Program-made: the position numbers and the translations under genes
The notes under the pieces: model-generated
What the model was told of the DNA's origin: nothing
Seen by the model: the letters and a program-made list of their open reading frames with translations, nothing else
Databases searched by the model: none
Shown here: positions 7,972-16,906 of the stretch, piece after piece
How the letters are laid out: every line of letters starts with the position of its first letter
How positions within the stretch are numbered: the first letter of the stretch is position 1
Origin: CAIMUS01 sp046347625
GTDB taxonomy: Bacteria; Pseudomonadota; Gammaproteobacteria; Competibacterales; Competibacteraceae
Direction: 5' to 3'
NCBI GenBank assembly: GCA_046347625.1
Contig: JAXMFU010000005.1
Coordinates: 62,001 to 126,000 of the forward strand
DNA: 64,000 nucleotides

Positions 7972-8413
7972 ATTGAAGATTCTCGATCCTCGGATCGGCC
8001 GGGAAATTCCCCTGCCCCACTATGCTACTAACGGTTCCGCCGGCATGGATTTGCGCGCCTGCCTGGATGCGCCTTTGACCGTGCGTCCCGGTGAAACGCA
8101 TCTGATTCCTACCGGTCTCGCCATTCATATCGCCGACCCAGAACTGGCCGCCGTCGTTTTACCCCGTTCGGGACTGGGCCATCAGCATGGAATCGTTCTG
8201 GGCAATCTGGTGGGACTGATCGACAGTGACTATCAGGGTCAATTGCTCATTTCCTGCTGGAACCGGGGTAACGAGACTTTTACCATTCAGGTCGGCGAAC
8301 GCATCGCGCAATTGGTAATCGTGCCGATCGTGCGGGCGGAATTCGCCATTGTCGAGGACTTTGCCGCCAGTCGGCGCGGTAGTGGCGGCTTCGGTCATTC
8401 CGGTCGCCATTGA
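7955..8413 (+). CDS. dut: Deoxyuridine 5'-triphosphate nucleotidohydrolase (dUTPase)
   Basis: Hydrolyses dUTP to dUMP and pyrophosphate, keeping uracil out of DNA and feeding dTMP synthesis. 152 residues, the same length as the E. coli enzyme, when the ATG at 7955 is used (an in-frame ATG 15 bases earlier is less likely). All five trimeric dUTPase motifs are visible: SAGMDLRAC, PRSGLGHQHGI, GNLVGLIDSDYQG, GERIAQLVIVP and the C-terminal GSGGFGHSG that closes over the active site. Start lies inside the end of coaBC, so translation is probably coupled. Confidence 0.97.
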   Translation: MPAVIELKILDPRIGREIPLPHYATNGSAGMDLRACLDAPLTVRPGETHLIPTGLAIHIADPELAAVVLPRSGLGHQHGIVLGNLVGLIDSDYQGQLLISCWNRGNETFTIQVGERIAQLVIVPIVRAEFAIVEDFAASRRGSGGFGHSGRH

Positions 8414-8452
8414 GCCTTTTTCTCCAGTCGTTTTACCCATGAGAATCGCCTG

Positions 8453-9346
8453 ATGACAGCCAACTCCACAGCCGTACCCAATCCCGCCCATATTCTTATC
8501 GAGGCCCTGCCCTATATCCGTCGCTATTATGGTAAGACTATCGTTATCAAATACGGTGGCAACGCCATGGAAGGCGATGAACTGAAAAACAGTTTCGCCC
8601 GCGATATCGTGCTGATGAAACTGGTCGGGGTTAACCCAGTGGTCGTGCACGGTGGTGGTCCCCAGATCGGCAATCTGCTCAAGCGTATCGGCAAGGAGAG
8701 TCACTTCGTAGACGGCATGCGGGTCACCGACAGCGAAACCATGGATGTGGTGGAAATGGTGCTGGGCGGCCTGGTGAACAAGGAGATCGTCAACAACATC
8801 AATCGTCATGGCGGTTGCGCGGTGGGACTGACCGGCAAGGACGGCGATTTGATCCGCGCCCGAAAGATGACCATCACCCGCGCGACGCCCGACCTGGAAG
8901 AGCCGGAGATTATCGATATCGGCCATGTGGGCGAAGTCGCCAGTATCGATAAATCCATTGTGGAAACGCTGGTCCAGGGAAATTTCATTCCCGTGATCGC
9001 GCCCATCGGCACCGGTCAGGACGGTCATGCTTACAATATCAATGCCGACCTGGTGGCCGGCAAGATGGCCGAGGTCCTGCGGGCCGAAAAGCTGATTCTG
9101 CTGACCAATGTCACCGGCCTGCTGGACCAGCAGGGCAATTTGATCGCCAATCTTTCCGCCAGGAAAGTCCAGGGGCTGATCGAGGACGGCACGATCCGCG
9201 GCGGTATGCTGCCCAAGATCAAATGTGCCCTGGATGCCGTGCTCGGCGGGGTCAGATCGGCCAATATCATCGATGGTCGGGTAGAGCATGCGGTTCTGCT
9301 GGAACTGTTCACCGATCAGGGCAGCGGGACATTGATTAAAGGCTGA
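8453..9346 (+). CDS. argB: Acetylglutamate kinase
   Basis: Second step of arginine synthesis: ATP-dependent phosphorylation of N-acetylglutamate. The 297-residue protein has the amino-acid kinase fold: IVIKYGGNAMEGDEL (nucleotide site), VVVHGGGPQIG (acetylglutamate loop), NINADLVAGKMAEVL and the final GGMLPKIKCALDAVLGGV. The N-terminal extension ahead of the kinase core (ILIEALPYIRRYYGKT) is the helix that mediates hexamer formation and arginine feedback inhibition in many bacterial NAGKs, so feedback control is likely. It follows dut after 39 bases and its stop overlaps the next start by one base. Confidence 0.97.
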   Translation: MTANSTAVPNPAHILIEALPYIRRYYGKTIVIKYGGNAMEGDELKNSFARDIVLMKLVGVNPVVVHGGGPQIGNLLKRIGKESHFVDGMRVTDSETMDVVEMVLGGLVNKEIVNNINRHGGCAVGLTGKDGDLIRARKMTITRATPDLEEPEIIDIGHVGEVASIDKSIVETLVQGNFIPVIAPIGTGQDGHAYNINADLVAGKMAEVLRAEKLILLTNVTGLLDQQGNLIANLSARKVQGLIEDGTIRGGMLPKIKCALDAVLGGVRSANIIDGRVEHAVLLELFTDQGSGTLIKG

Positions 9347-10206
9347 TGCCAGCTTTTGCTACCTTGCCTGATAAAGTACGCAAGCTGCACCCCAGACGTT
9401 TTTTCCAAATCTGGCAGACACTCGACCGGGAAGCGGCGGCGGAACGCACGCATCCGGCGCAGTCCAATTATCGAGCGGCGGTCGCTCTGATAACCGCCGC
9501 GTTTTGTCTGTTGCTGATCCACTATCTTAAATTCGCGACGACTTTCCAGGCCGTGCTGGAATGGCTGTCATGGGCTGGCGGCCAAGAAGCCGGTTACTGG
9601 CAACAACGGCTTACCGGCAGCGGCTTTTTCTCCTTGCTGGCCTATGCCTGGTGGTGGTTCTGGCATTTGGTCGGTTATGTATTGCTGCCGGTCCTGATTA
9701 TCAAAATTGTCTTGCGGGATCGGGTGAGCGCCTATGGTGTGCGTCTCGGCAGTCTTGCCCGGCATTTTCAATGGTATATCCTGCTGGCCGCGCCTATTAT
9801 CTGTTTTGCCTTTTTCGCCAGTTTCCGAGAGGATTTCGTCGCCGTCTATCCTTTCTATCGGCAGGCCCATAGAAGCGGATTCGATTTATTGATCTGGGAA
9901 TGCCTCTATTTAAGTCAATTTGCCTGCCTGGAATTTTTCTTTCGTGGTTTTCTGCTGCATGCCTGCAAGCCGGCTTTCGGCGCCAATGCCATTCTGGTCA
10001 TGTGTCTGCCGTATTTGATGATTCATTTCCCAAAACCCTGGCTGGAAGCGACCGGAGCGATTTTCTTCGGCCTGTTCCTGGGAATTCTGGCATTGCGGAC
10101 CCGCTCTATCTGGGGCGGAGTGCTGGTGCATATCAGCATCGCCCTGAGCATGGATTTACTGGCACTGTGGCAAACCCATGGATTGCCGGTTCGGTGGTGG
10201 CCGTAA
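9346..10206 (+). CDS. CPBP-family intramembrane metalloprotease
   Basis: 286 residues with about six to eight hydrophobic segments. The CPBP (CAAX protease / bacteriocin-processing) signature is present in the C-terminal half: ECLYLSQFACLEFFFRGFLL gives the E...FFxR helix, IHFPKPW supplies a His, and GGVLVHISIALSMD supplies the final metal-binding His. In bacteria these proteins cleave or process membrane peptides; the substrate is unknown. The usual motif 1 is EExxxR; here the pair is replaced by LEFFFR, so only one Glu is aligned. It is translationally coupled to argB (1-base overlap). A decayed duplicate of two short pieces of this gene lies downstream at 10875-10957. Confidence 0.85.
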   Translation: MPAFATLPDKVRKLHPRRFFQIWQTLDREAAAERTHPAQSNYRAAVALITAAFCLLLIHYLKFATTFQAVLEWLSWAGGQEAGYWQQRLTGSGFFSLLAYAWWWFWHLVGYVLLPVLIIKIVLRDRVSAYGVRLGSLARHFQWYILLAAPIICFAFFASFREDFVAVYPFYRQAHRSGFDLLIWECLYLSQFACLEFFFRGFLLHACKPAFGANAILVMCLPYLMIHFPKPWLEATGAIFFGLFLGILALRTRSIWGGVLVHISIALSMDLLALWQTHGLPVRWWP

Positions 10207-10269
10207 GATGGATATCCTTGTACAGTTCCGCCAAGGTCGTGGGATAGTTCGCCGGGAATAGTGGCAGCG

Positions 10270-10566
10270 ATGTCTAACAGTTATAAAATGGCAAAAGCTG
10301 GAGGGCCACATCATGGTCTTTGGAAAAACTACCGAGATCGACCCATCGCCATGCTGGAGCGTGCTGTAAAATCTTTAGAACAGCGCATTGCCGAACACGA
10401 GGTCAAGATAGCGGACCCGTATCGGTATCTGCAACCGGATGTGCCGGCGCGTCAAGTTGATCATCTGGTAAATGTTAAATGGCCGGAAGAAATTGCAATT
10501 TTTAAAGCTCAGATCGAAGTGTTAAACGGTATGATCGAGGAGAAACGTGATGGCCGAACAGGTTGA
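10270..10566 (+). CDS. Small conserved protein of unknown function
   Basis: 98 residues from the ATG at 10270 (a GTG nine bases earlier is an alternative). Contains a helical, charged middle (MLERAVKSLEQRIAEHEVK) and ends MIEEKRDGRTG; no signal peptide or membrane segment. The 3' end overlaps the next gene by 17 bases, so the two are co-translated. I do not recognise a family. The pairing of two small, overlapping, soluble genes beside repeat DNA resembles toxin-antitoxin architecture, but neither shows a known toxin motif. Confidence 0.6.
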   Translation: MSNSYKMAKAGGPHHGLWKNYRDRPIAMLERAVKSLEQRIAEHEVKIADPYRYLQPDVPARQVDHLVNVKWPEEIAIFKAQIEVLNGMIEEKRDGRTG

Positions 10567-10801
10567 CTATCAAATCATATTGCAGGAATTGTTGGCAAAG
10601 GCCAGGCAAGCGGCGGAGAATGCAAATTCGAACGATGATTATCATCAGGGTCTACGCATGGCCTATTATGACATTCTGAGTTTCGCCTTGGATCAAGGGC
10701 TGGCTTTTGACGTATCGGCTGCCGATCTTGGCTTGGCAGGATTCGATCCCGCGCATCTACTCCGCGAGCGGGCGACATGTGAGCGGCAACCCGTTACCTA
10801 A
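10550..10801 (+). CDS. Small protein of unknown function, partner of the preceding gene
   Basis: 83 residues from ATG 10550, with GAGGAGAAACG just upstream as ribosome site. Sequence is acidic and helical (IILQELLAKARQAAENANSN, then YHQGLRMAYYDILSFALDQG). The tail LRERATCERQPVT is Arg-rich. No recognised domain. It overlaps the preceding gene by 17 bases. Immediately after it lies the CPBP gene relic, so the pair sits between the intact CPBP gene and its fragment. Confidence 0.6.
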   Translation: MAEQVDYQIILQELLAKARQAAENANSNDDYHQGLRMAYYDILSFALDQGLAFDVSAADLGLAGFDPAHLLRERATCERQPVT

Positions 10802-10874
10802 GCCCTGGTATTTTCTGTCGATTCAAGCCGCTGGTGTTTTCGCGGGTAACGGCGCCATGCGCCTGATCCAATCT

Positions 10875-10957
10875 AATGCCTCTACTTAAGTCAATTTGCC
10901 TGCCTGGAGTTTTTCTTTGGTGGTTTTCTGCTGGATGGGAGTACTGGTGCATATCAG
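10875..10957 (+). pseudogene. Relic of the CPBP protease gene
   Basis: Bases 10875-10937 match 9899-9961 of the intact CPBP gene at 59 of 63 positions, and the next 20 bases (10938-10957) match 10117-10136 at 19 of 20. The 155 bases between those two source segments are absent, so this is a duplicate with a clean internal deletion. An in-frame stop replaces part of the first segment. It lies in the 200-base gap before the methyltransferase gene; the rest of the gap holds GGTGCGCAGGGCGCACCCTAC, a family B palindrome. Confidence 0.85.
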
Positions 10958-11004
10958 TTAAATGGTGCGCAGGGCGCACCCTACAAATGCTCTTCCGAAT
11001 ACAT

Positions 11005-12456
11005 CTAGCTTTGCTTTATATAGCGAGTCAATTCCTCCAAGCAGCCAAGACGGCGCGCAAGTGCCACTGATGAGAGTCGACGCAGAACCTCGGTTGTGAG
11101 AGGGCGCTTGGAATCCAGAAATACCAGTGATCGCAGGAATCGTTGGGATGGATCGGAATTCAGCAGATCGGCGATGAGACAGGCTTCCTCTCTGACCTGA
11201 CAGGCAATGAAATAGCAGGTATCATCGAGCATTACCGGGCGCCCTGCCATTGACGATACCACAACGAATCGGAAGGTATTATAGAGACCCGAAACAGCCA
11301 CTTTCCAAGAAGCGAAAGAATAGGCGCCGATACCAAAGATGCTGAAGCGGGGACGATTTTGATAAATCGAGCTTCTCCGGGAATCCAGCCTGTCTGCGTG
11401 TGCTTCCAGGTAAGCCCAGGTTCTCGGCGCCACTTCTTTGATCACCTCGGTCTTTTCGCCTGTGGTTTGCTGCGTGACCAGCACGAATTTCCGAGGAGTG
11501 GTTCGTCCATTAGCGATATCGGAAGATTTAAGAAGAGGAAAAACATAATCGGGCTCAATCGCTACGGTCTGCTTGAGACCATTGACATAGCGGCCATTTT
11601 CCAGTGTGAATTCCATAATGTCCGAAGCATCGTGCTTCAAGCCGGACCGCCAGGTATAGGGCGAACCTCCATCCAGATCGCACAATTCCTGATAACTTTT
11701 TACATCCGATACCAGATGGTTATCGACCAACCCGAACTCCGAGAGTTTCTTATCAGTATCGAGGGTAACGTAGATAGTCGCAGTGCGCTCGGCGCAGCGC
11801 CTGCCTCGAAGAAACAAGAGACAGGCATCGACGGATACGTCAAAATGCCCTTTTGCATCGATAAGAAAGAGACTGGCCTGTTCTCGACCGCCGTCGGTCT
11901 TCCAGAAATGACGCAAAACCTTTCTGGCCGTCATAGTTTTGCAAAGCATAGCCAGGGCGCCGGAAGAGGGCAGCGCTTCGACCAGCCGAATGAGCATCCA
12001 TTCCGCGATATCGAAATTGGCTTTACCGGTTTTGGCATCGAAGCCACGAAGCCCTTGAAAATTGGTCTTGTTAGGTAAATTCCTGCTCCCAAGACTGCCG
12101 AGTTCGGCATTCGTCACCCAGGGAGGATTGCCCACGACCAGGACTTTTTCACTGTCTGCCAACGATAAGATACTACCCCAATCTGTCTCGAAAAAATTCT
12201 GCTGTTTAATAATAATTCCTCTTACAGATAAGCGAAAATTGGCACTGCTTACATAGCTGCTGTTGATTTCGTAACCGTTATAGGTGGGACCCTTTCCCCA
12301 CTTTTCCTCGGCAGCCTCAAGGAATGCTCCAAGACCGGCAGTCGGCTCAATGACTTGTGCAGGCATCCCGATCAGTGAATCGATTAACCCGATGATTTGC
12401 CGCGCCAAAGGCAATGGAGTTTGAAAATCTCCAAATTCTCTTTTTGTGCTCATCAT
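11005..12456 (-). CDS. DNA N6-adenine methyltransferase-like protein
   Basis: Class I SAM-dependent methyltransferase, 483 residues from the ATG at 12456 (the frame stays open to a second ATG at 12525). Motif I is VIEPTAGLGAFLEAA (SAM-binding) near residue 37. Motif IV is VVGNPPWVTNAELG, the NPPW of N6-adenine and N4-cytosine enzymes that act on extrahelical bases. The rest, after about residue 210, has no obvious nuclease motif and probably recognises DNA. It resembles methylases of type II restriction systems, but no restriction endonuclease gene is evident beside it. The 120-aa gene just upstream on the same strand may be its partner. Start site is uncertain because no ribosome site is clear. 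Confidence 0.8.
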   Translation of the reverse strand: MMSTKREFGDFQTPLPLARQIIGLIDSLIGMPAQVIEPTAGLGAFLEAAEEKWGKGPTYNGYEINSSYVSSANFRLSVRGIIIKQQNFFETDWGSILSLADSEKVLVVGNPPWVTNAELGSLGSRNLPNKTNFQGLRGFDAKTGKANFDIAEWMLIRLVEALPSSGALAMLCKTMTARKVLRHFWKTDGGREQASLFLIDAKGHFDVSVDACLLFLRGRRCAERTATIYVTLDTDKKLSEFGLVDNHLVSDVKSYQELCDLDGGSPYTWRSGLKHDASDIMEFTLENGRYVNGLKQTVAIEPDYVFPLLKSSDIANGRTTPRKFVLVTQQTTGEKTEVIKEVAPRTWAYLEAHADRLDSRRSSIYQNRPRFSIFGIGAYSFASWKVAVSGLYNTFRFVVVSSMAGRPVMLDDTCYFIACQVREEACLIADLLNSDPSQRFLRSLVFLDSKRPLTTEVLRRLSSVALARRLGCLEELTRYIKQS

Positions 12457-12604
12457 TACTGAATGCCGGAAGTTGTTCGAGCCTGCTGAATGACGCGGTT
12501 GTATTGAAACCTCATTGTAGAGCATTCAAGAGCATCGAAATCATTTGGTGTAATACAGCCTGACAGTCCTACCTTTCAGGTTAAGTTAGCTTTATTCAGA
12601 TTAA

Positions 12605-12967
12605 TCATAAATAAGTAACTTTATCGTTCGTATCAATTTGTATATATTTTAAACGCTGAAGTTCAAAGATTATTTTTTCCTTCTCTGAATCTGAGATTCC
12701 GCCTTGAAACTGGAACATTGCGCCTATTGAGTTCAGCAGAGAGCTTCTCTTACTTGGCTTAAGCTTTTTGAGTCTTTCGATAATATATTCGATTGTTTCA
12801 GAGCCGTTTTTGGAAATTGATGAGGCTTGCCTACTATTTTCAATCCGCTTTTCAGGATTTTGCTTTTCCTCTTCCTTCCTCGCTAGCTGTATCAATAATT
12901 GCGCCAAACGCAACTTATACCTATATCCAAGCTGCTCACATAAGACAACTATCTCATCGTAGCTCAT
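12605..12967 (-). CDS. Small protein upstream of the methyltransferase, unknown function
   Basis: 120 residues, AT-rich gene, no signal or membrane segment. The first 30 residues (MSYDEIVVLCEQLGYRYKLR) form a helix pair; the C-terminal half has a helical repeat-like region (IIERLKKLKPSKRSSLLNSI, then GGISDSEKEKIIFELQRLKY) and ends with a beta strand pair (YIQIDTNDKVTYL), which resembles a small DNA-binding or NYN-linked tail. I cannot name a family. It is transcribed in the same direction as the methyltransferase, about 150 bases upstream of it. Confidence 0.6.
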   Translation of the reverse strand: MSYDEIVVLCEQLGYRYKLRLAQLLIQLARKEEEKQNPEKRIENSRQASSISKNGSETIEYIIERLKKLKPSKRSSLLNSIGAMFQFQGGISDSEKEKIIFELQRLKYIQIDTNDKVTYL

Positions 12968-13016
12968 AAACCTGTACCACTGTTCGCTTAATCAAGTTCG
13001 GCCTGATCTTGCCCAA

Positions 13017-13070
13017 CGGTCATGCTTTTCCGAAAAAAGCCTCCGGCGATGAAACTCGGCCCTGACGGAA
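13017..13070 (-). repeat. Dispersed repeat family A, tail copy
   Basis: GGTCATGCTTTTCCGAAAAA, then GCCTCCGGCGATGAAACTCG: this is the conserved 3' part of family A in reverse orientation, the same as at 35940-35980. The GTCGGGTTA core is missing or decayed here. Confidence 0.65.
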
Positions 13071-13090
13071 TATAGGCTCCCATGCAGAAC

Positions 13091-13450
13091 TCAAGAACTT
13101 TTAAGCTTCAAGTAAGCTCGTGCTTTGGCGCGACGTACTAAGTGTTCCAGATATTCATATTGCTCCCATTCCCGCTGTTCATCGGCGGTTAATCCCACGG
13201 TACGATTCTTTTCGAGCAGATCGCGAACCCGATCCTCCAGTGCCTTGGATGGGCGCAAAGCTACGATTTCTTCGGGTTCAGGCAAACTGGCCAGGAACTC
13301 CAGGATATCGGCGGTGCCTGCAAACTCGGTTTGGGTAGCGGCATTTAATTCCCGTAATCCGAGTTCCAGAATGCGAGGCAACTGGTCCTTTACTGGCGCT
13401 AACCGGACGGCGAGCTCTTGAGGAAGGTCAATCTTGACGGTGGCTAACAT
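13091..13450 (-). CDS. Conserved protein of unknown function (possible antitoxin-like)
   Basis: 119 residues starting MLATVKIDLPQELA; the ATG at 13450 is preceded by AGGAGGT at 7 bases, an ideal ribosome site, so the start is firm although the frame extends far upstream. The N-terminal half (VKIDLPQELAVRLAPVK) looks like a ribbon or beta strand plus helix, as in some antitoxins. The C-terminal half (LTADEQREWEQYEYLEHLVR) is helical and basic, ending RRAKARAYLKLKSS. It resembles proteins I associate with small toxin-antitoxin loci, but no PIN or other toxin lies next to it. Function unproven. Confidence 0.65.
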   Translation of the reverse strand: MLATVKIDLPQELAVRLAPVKDQLPRILELGLRELNAATQTEFAGTADILEFLASLPEPEEIVALRPSKALEDRVRDLLEKNRTVGLTADEQREWEQYEYLEHLVRRAKARAYLKLKSS

Positions 13451-13594
13451 GATGCAACCTCCTGTACGGATGGCAAAACCCAAATAAGATACTACCTTGG
13501 CGTGCGCCGGAACACAAAAGGATAGTGTTGTAGGATAAAGTGCCGAGTGCTGATAGGAGCGGGCTTGCTCGCAAATCCGCAGCGCCGAGACGAC

Positions 13595-13650
13595 GCTGCC
13601 ACTCGAATCCGCAGCGCCGAGACGGCGCTGCCACTCACCACCACCCCAAG
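13595..13650. repeat. Short tandem/palindromic repeat
   Basis: ATCCGCAGCGCCGAGACG occurs twice about 31 bases apart with the same continuation (RCGCTGCCACTC). It lies in a 597-base stretch without a convincing gene (13451-14047) between a small protein gene and sucA. Confidence 0.6.
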
Positions 13651-13689
13651 CCCTGCCCGATGGACGAAGCATCATGACCACAACTCGTT

Positions 13690-14047
13690 TAATTGGCGCA
13701 TGACGGCTAGCGTAGATTTGTTATCATAAGCACCCTTACTGCACCAAAACTGGAATTTTCGGTCTGCATATACCAGGCCATGGAGAGCGTGGGCCTTGGA
13801 GTCGTCGCGGCGCCGCCGGTTGTACCGGTCTTGCTTGCCGACGGCTGACCACCGGCGTACCCGCCGCGAAGAGTGGGACGCGCAGATAGCTCGATCACCG
13901 AAGTGGTAAGGCCAGCCGGTTGTATCGCACTCGCCTCGCGAGCCATACGACCTTAAACGGCCATCACAATTTTTTATACCCTCAAAACCGCTTCCTATGG
14001 GCGGCTTTTGTGTGTTTATCGAAAACCGGGGAGTCTGTAACAGACCA
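13690..14047. other. Gene-free stretch upstream of sucA
   Basis: About 360 bases with no reading frame that I can support on either strand; the frames that are open on the reverse strand here have unlikely composition and no ribosome site. It probably holds the sucA promoter, which I could not place with confidence. Confidence 0.4.
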
Positions 14048-16888
14048 ATGAGCACGCTGCTTGAGCAATTTCGCCAGAGTTCACCGCTCTACGGTGGCAA
14101 CGCCGCCTTTATCGAGGACCTTTACGAGCGCTATCTTCGCAATCCCGAATCCGTCGCGCCGGCCTGGAAGAGCTACTTCCGTAGCCTCCAGGAGCAGGGC
14201 GAGGGCATCATCCAGGAGATCGCCCATGGTCCGATCCGCGAATCCTTCGCCAATCTGGCCCGTCAACCCGCGACTGCGCCGGCCCTGCGGGAGCGGCTGT
14301 CGCCGGAAGCCGCCGAAAAGCAGGCTTCCGTCCTGCGACTGATCAATGCCTATCGCACCCGGGGCCATCAGGCCGCCGACCTGGATCCCCTGAAACTGCG
14401 CGATCGCCCGCCGGTCTCCGATCTCGATCCCGGTTTCCACGGCCTGAACGAGGCCGATATGGATACCGAATTCAATGTCGGTTCGCTGGCCGTGCCCTTG
14501 GCCCGGATGCAGCTGCGGGATATCCTGGCGCTGATCCGTTCGGTATACGTCGGCACCATCGGCGCCGAGTATATGCATATCCTCAAAACCGAGGAAAAAC
14601 GCTGGATTCAAAAGCGGCTGGAGGGCCAGCAGGCCCATCTGGATCTGAGCGCCCAAGAGCGCCGCTGGATCTTGAGGATGCTGGTCGGTGCCGAAGGGCT
14701 GGAGAGATACCTGCATACCCGCTATGTCGGGCAGAAACGCTTCTCTCTGGAAGGGGGCGACAGCCTGATTCCGATGCTGGATGAACTGGTCCAGCATACC
14801 GGCAAGGCCGGCATGCAGGAGATCGTCTTCGGCATGGCCCATCGGGGCCGCTTGAATGTACTGGTGAACATTATCGGCAAATCGCCCAACGAACTATTCG
14901 CCGAGTTCGAAGGCAAGCGCCGCATCGCCGAAAGCAGCTCCGGCGATGTGAAATACCACATGGGCTTCTCCTCGAATGTGACGACTCCGGGCGGGCCGGT
15001 CCATCTGGCGCTGGCGTTCAATCCTTCCCATCTGGAAATCGTCAATCCGGTGGTGGAAGGCTCGGTGCGCGCCCGGCTGGAGCGCCGTCGCCAAGGCGGG
15101 GAACAGGAAACCCTGCCTTTCGATCGGGTCATGCCGGTGTTGATCCATGGCGATGCCGCGTTCGCCGGTCAGGGCGTGATCATGGAATGCCTGCAAATGT
15201 CGCAGGTGCGCGGTTACCGCACCGGCGGCACGGTGCATATCGTGATCAACAACCAGATCGGTTTTACCACCAGCAATCCGCTGGATACCCGGTCGGCCAT
15301 GTATTGCACGGACGTATCCAAAATGGTGCAGGCGCCGATTTTCCATGTCAACGGCGACGATCCGGAGGCGGTGCTGTTCGTCACCCGGCTGGCGGCCGAC
15401 TATCGGCGGGAATTCCAAAAAGATGTGGTCATCGACATGATCTGCTACCGGCGACTGGGCCATAACGAAGCCGACGAGCCGGCCGCAACCCAGCCGATGA
15501 TGTACAAGAAAATCCGTGCCCGGAAGACCACCGCCGCGCTGTACGCGGACAAGCTGATCGAAGCAGGCATTATTACCGAACAGGATTTCAAGGAGATGCA
15601 GGCCAAGTATCGGGCCGATATGGATGCCGGTCGCAATGTCTCCCGCGAAATTCTGGTCAGCGTCGAAAATCCTTTCGCCGTCGACTGGTCGCGGCTGAAA
15701 GACAAAAACTGGGATGCTCCGGTCGTGACCGCCGTGCCGGTCGATACCATCCGGGCGCTGTCCGAGCGGCTGTTGACCCTACCCGAAGGTTTCGAGTTGC
15801 ATCCCCGGGTGGCCAAAATCATGGACGACCGGCGCAAGATGGCCGCCGGCGCCCTGCCGCTGGACTGGGGGTTCGCCGAGAACATGGCCTATGCCACTCT
15901 GTTGCAGCAGCGTTACCTGGTGCGGATCTCCGGCCAGGACTGCGGTCGCGGCACCTTCTTCCATCGGCATGCGGTGCTGCATAATCAGAAAGATGGCAGC
16001 AGTTATGTGCCGTTATCGCATCTGTTCCCTAACCAGCCGACCTTTACCGTGATCGACTCGATCCTGTCCGAGGAAGCAGTGCTGGGTTTTGAGTATGGCT
16101 ATTCGACCGCCGAGCCGAACGGATTGGTGATCTGGGAAGCGCAATTCGGCGATTTCGCCAACGGCGCCCAGGTGCTGATCGATCAGTTTATCTCTTCGGG
16201 CGAGGCGAAGTGGGGCCGGCTGTGCGGTCTGACGCTGCTGCTGCCGCATGGCTATGAAGGCCAGGGGCCGGAACATTCGTCCGCCCGGCTGGAGCGCTAT
16301 CTGCAACTGTGCGCCGAGAATAATATACAGGTCTGCGTCCCCACCACCCCGGCCCAGGCTTTCCACATGTTCCGCCGACAGATGCTGCGATCCTTCCGCA
16401 AGCCGTTGGTGGTGATGAGCCCCAAGAGTCTGCTGCGCCACAAGTTGGCGGTCAACAGCCTGGAGGATCTGACTCAGGGTAGCTTCCAGCCGATGATCGG
16501 GGAAATCGACGAGCTCGATCCCGGCAAGGTGGAGCGGCTGGTGTTCTGCTGCGGCAAGGTGTATTACGATCTGCTGGAGGCGCGCCGGGAACGGGGTCTG
16601 GACAACGTTGCCATTGTCCGCATCGAGCAACTGTATCCGTTCCCCGAAGCGCGCTATCTCGAGGAGCTGGGACGCTATCCGCAGGTGAAAACGATCGTTT
16701 GGTGTCAGGACGAACCCCGCAATCAGGGGGCCTGGTATCAGATTCAGCATCATCTCAATACCCCGCTGGGCAATAGAGAATCGGTTCAGTACGCCGGTCG
16801 ACCGGCTTCCGCCTCGCCGGCGGTGGGTTACCACAGCGTACATGCCGAACAACAACACGCGCTTGTCAACGAGGCCCTGGGCCAATAA
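14048..16888 (+). CDS. sucA: 2-oxoglutarate dehydrogenase E1 component
   Basis: Thiamine-diphosphate enzyme of the TCA cycle that decarboxylates 2-oxoglutarate and passes succinyl groups to SucB. 946 residues, the normal length, counted from ATG 14048 (MSTLLEQFRQSSPLYGGNAA); the longer frame start is not supported. Family marks: the N-terminal E2-binding segment FIEDLYERYLRNPESVAPAW, GMAHRGRLNVLVNIIGK around the active-site His, HLALAFNPSHLEIVNPVVEG, the thiamine pocket INNQIGFTTSNP, and GHNEADEPAATQPMMY. It is followed after 18 bases by sucB and then lpd, so the three form an operon ending at the terminator after lpd. Confidence 0.98.
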   Translation: MSTLLEQFRQSSPLYGGNAAFIEDLYERYLRNPESVAPAWKSYFRSLQEQGEGIIQEIAHGPIRESFANLARQPATAPALRERLSPEAAEKQASVLRLINAYRTRGHQAADLDPLKLRDRPPVSDLDPGFHGLNEADMDTEFNVGSLAVPLARMQLRDILALIRSVYVGTIGAEYMHILKTEEKRWIQKRLEGQQAHLDLSAQERRWILRMLVGAEGLERYLHTRYVGQKRFSLEGGDSLIPMLDELVQHTGKAGMQEIVFGMAHRGRLNVLVNIIGKSPNELFAEFEGKRRIAESSSGDVKYHMGFSSNVTTPGGPVHLALAFNPSHLEIVNPVVEGSVRARLERRRQGGEQETLPFDRVMPVLIHGDAAFAGQGVIMECLQMSQVRGYRTGGTVHIVINNQIGFTTSNPLDTRSAMYCTDVSKMVQAPIFHVNGDDPEAVLFVTRLAADYRREFQKDVVIDMICYRRLGHNEADEPAATQPMMYKKIRARKTTAALYADKLIEAGIITEQDFKEMQAKYRADMDAGRNVSREILVSVENPFAVDWSRLKDKNWDAPVVTAVPVDTIRALSERLLTLPEGFELHPRVAKIMDDRRKMAAGALPLDWGFAENMAYATLLQQRYLVRISGQDCGRGTFFHRHAVLHNQKDGSSYVPLSHLFPNQPTFTVIDSILSEEAVLGFEYGYSTAEPNGLVIWEAQFGDFANGAQVLIDQFISSGEAKWGRLCGLTLLLPHGYEGQGPEHSSARLERYLQLCAENNIQVCVPTTPAQAFHMFRRQMLRSFRKPLVVMSPKSLLRHKLAVNSLEDLTQGSFQPMIGEIDELDPGKVERLVFCCGKVYYDLLEARRERGLDNVAIVRIEQLYPFPEARYLEELGRYPQVKTIVWCQDEPRNQGAWYQIQHHLNTPLGNRESVQYAGRPASASPAVGYHSVHAEQQHALVNEALGQ

Positions 16889-16906
16889 CCAGCAAAGGAA
16901 ACAAGA

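Noticed and set aside
13672..14055. 127-aa reverse frame before sucA, and an overlapping frame containing SKTGTTGG
   Set aside because: The KTGT-like phrase briefly suggested a penicillin-binding protein tail, but there is no supporting neighbouring motif, no ribosome site and a poor composition.
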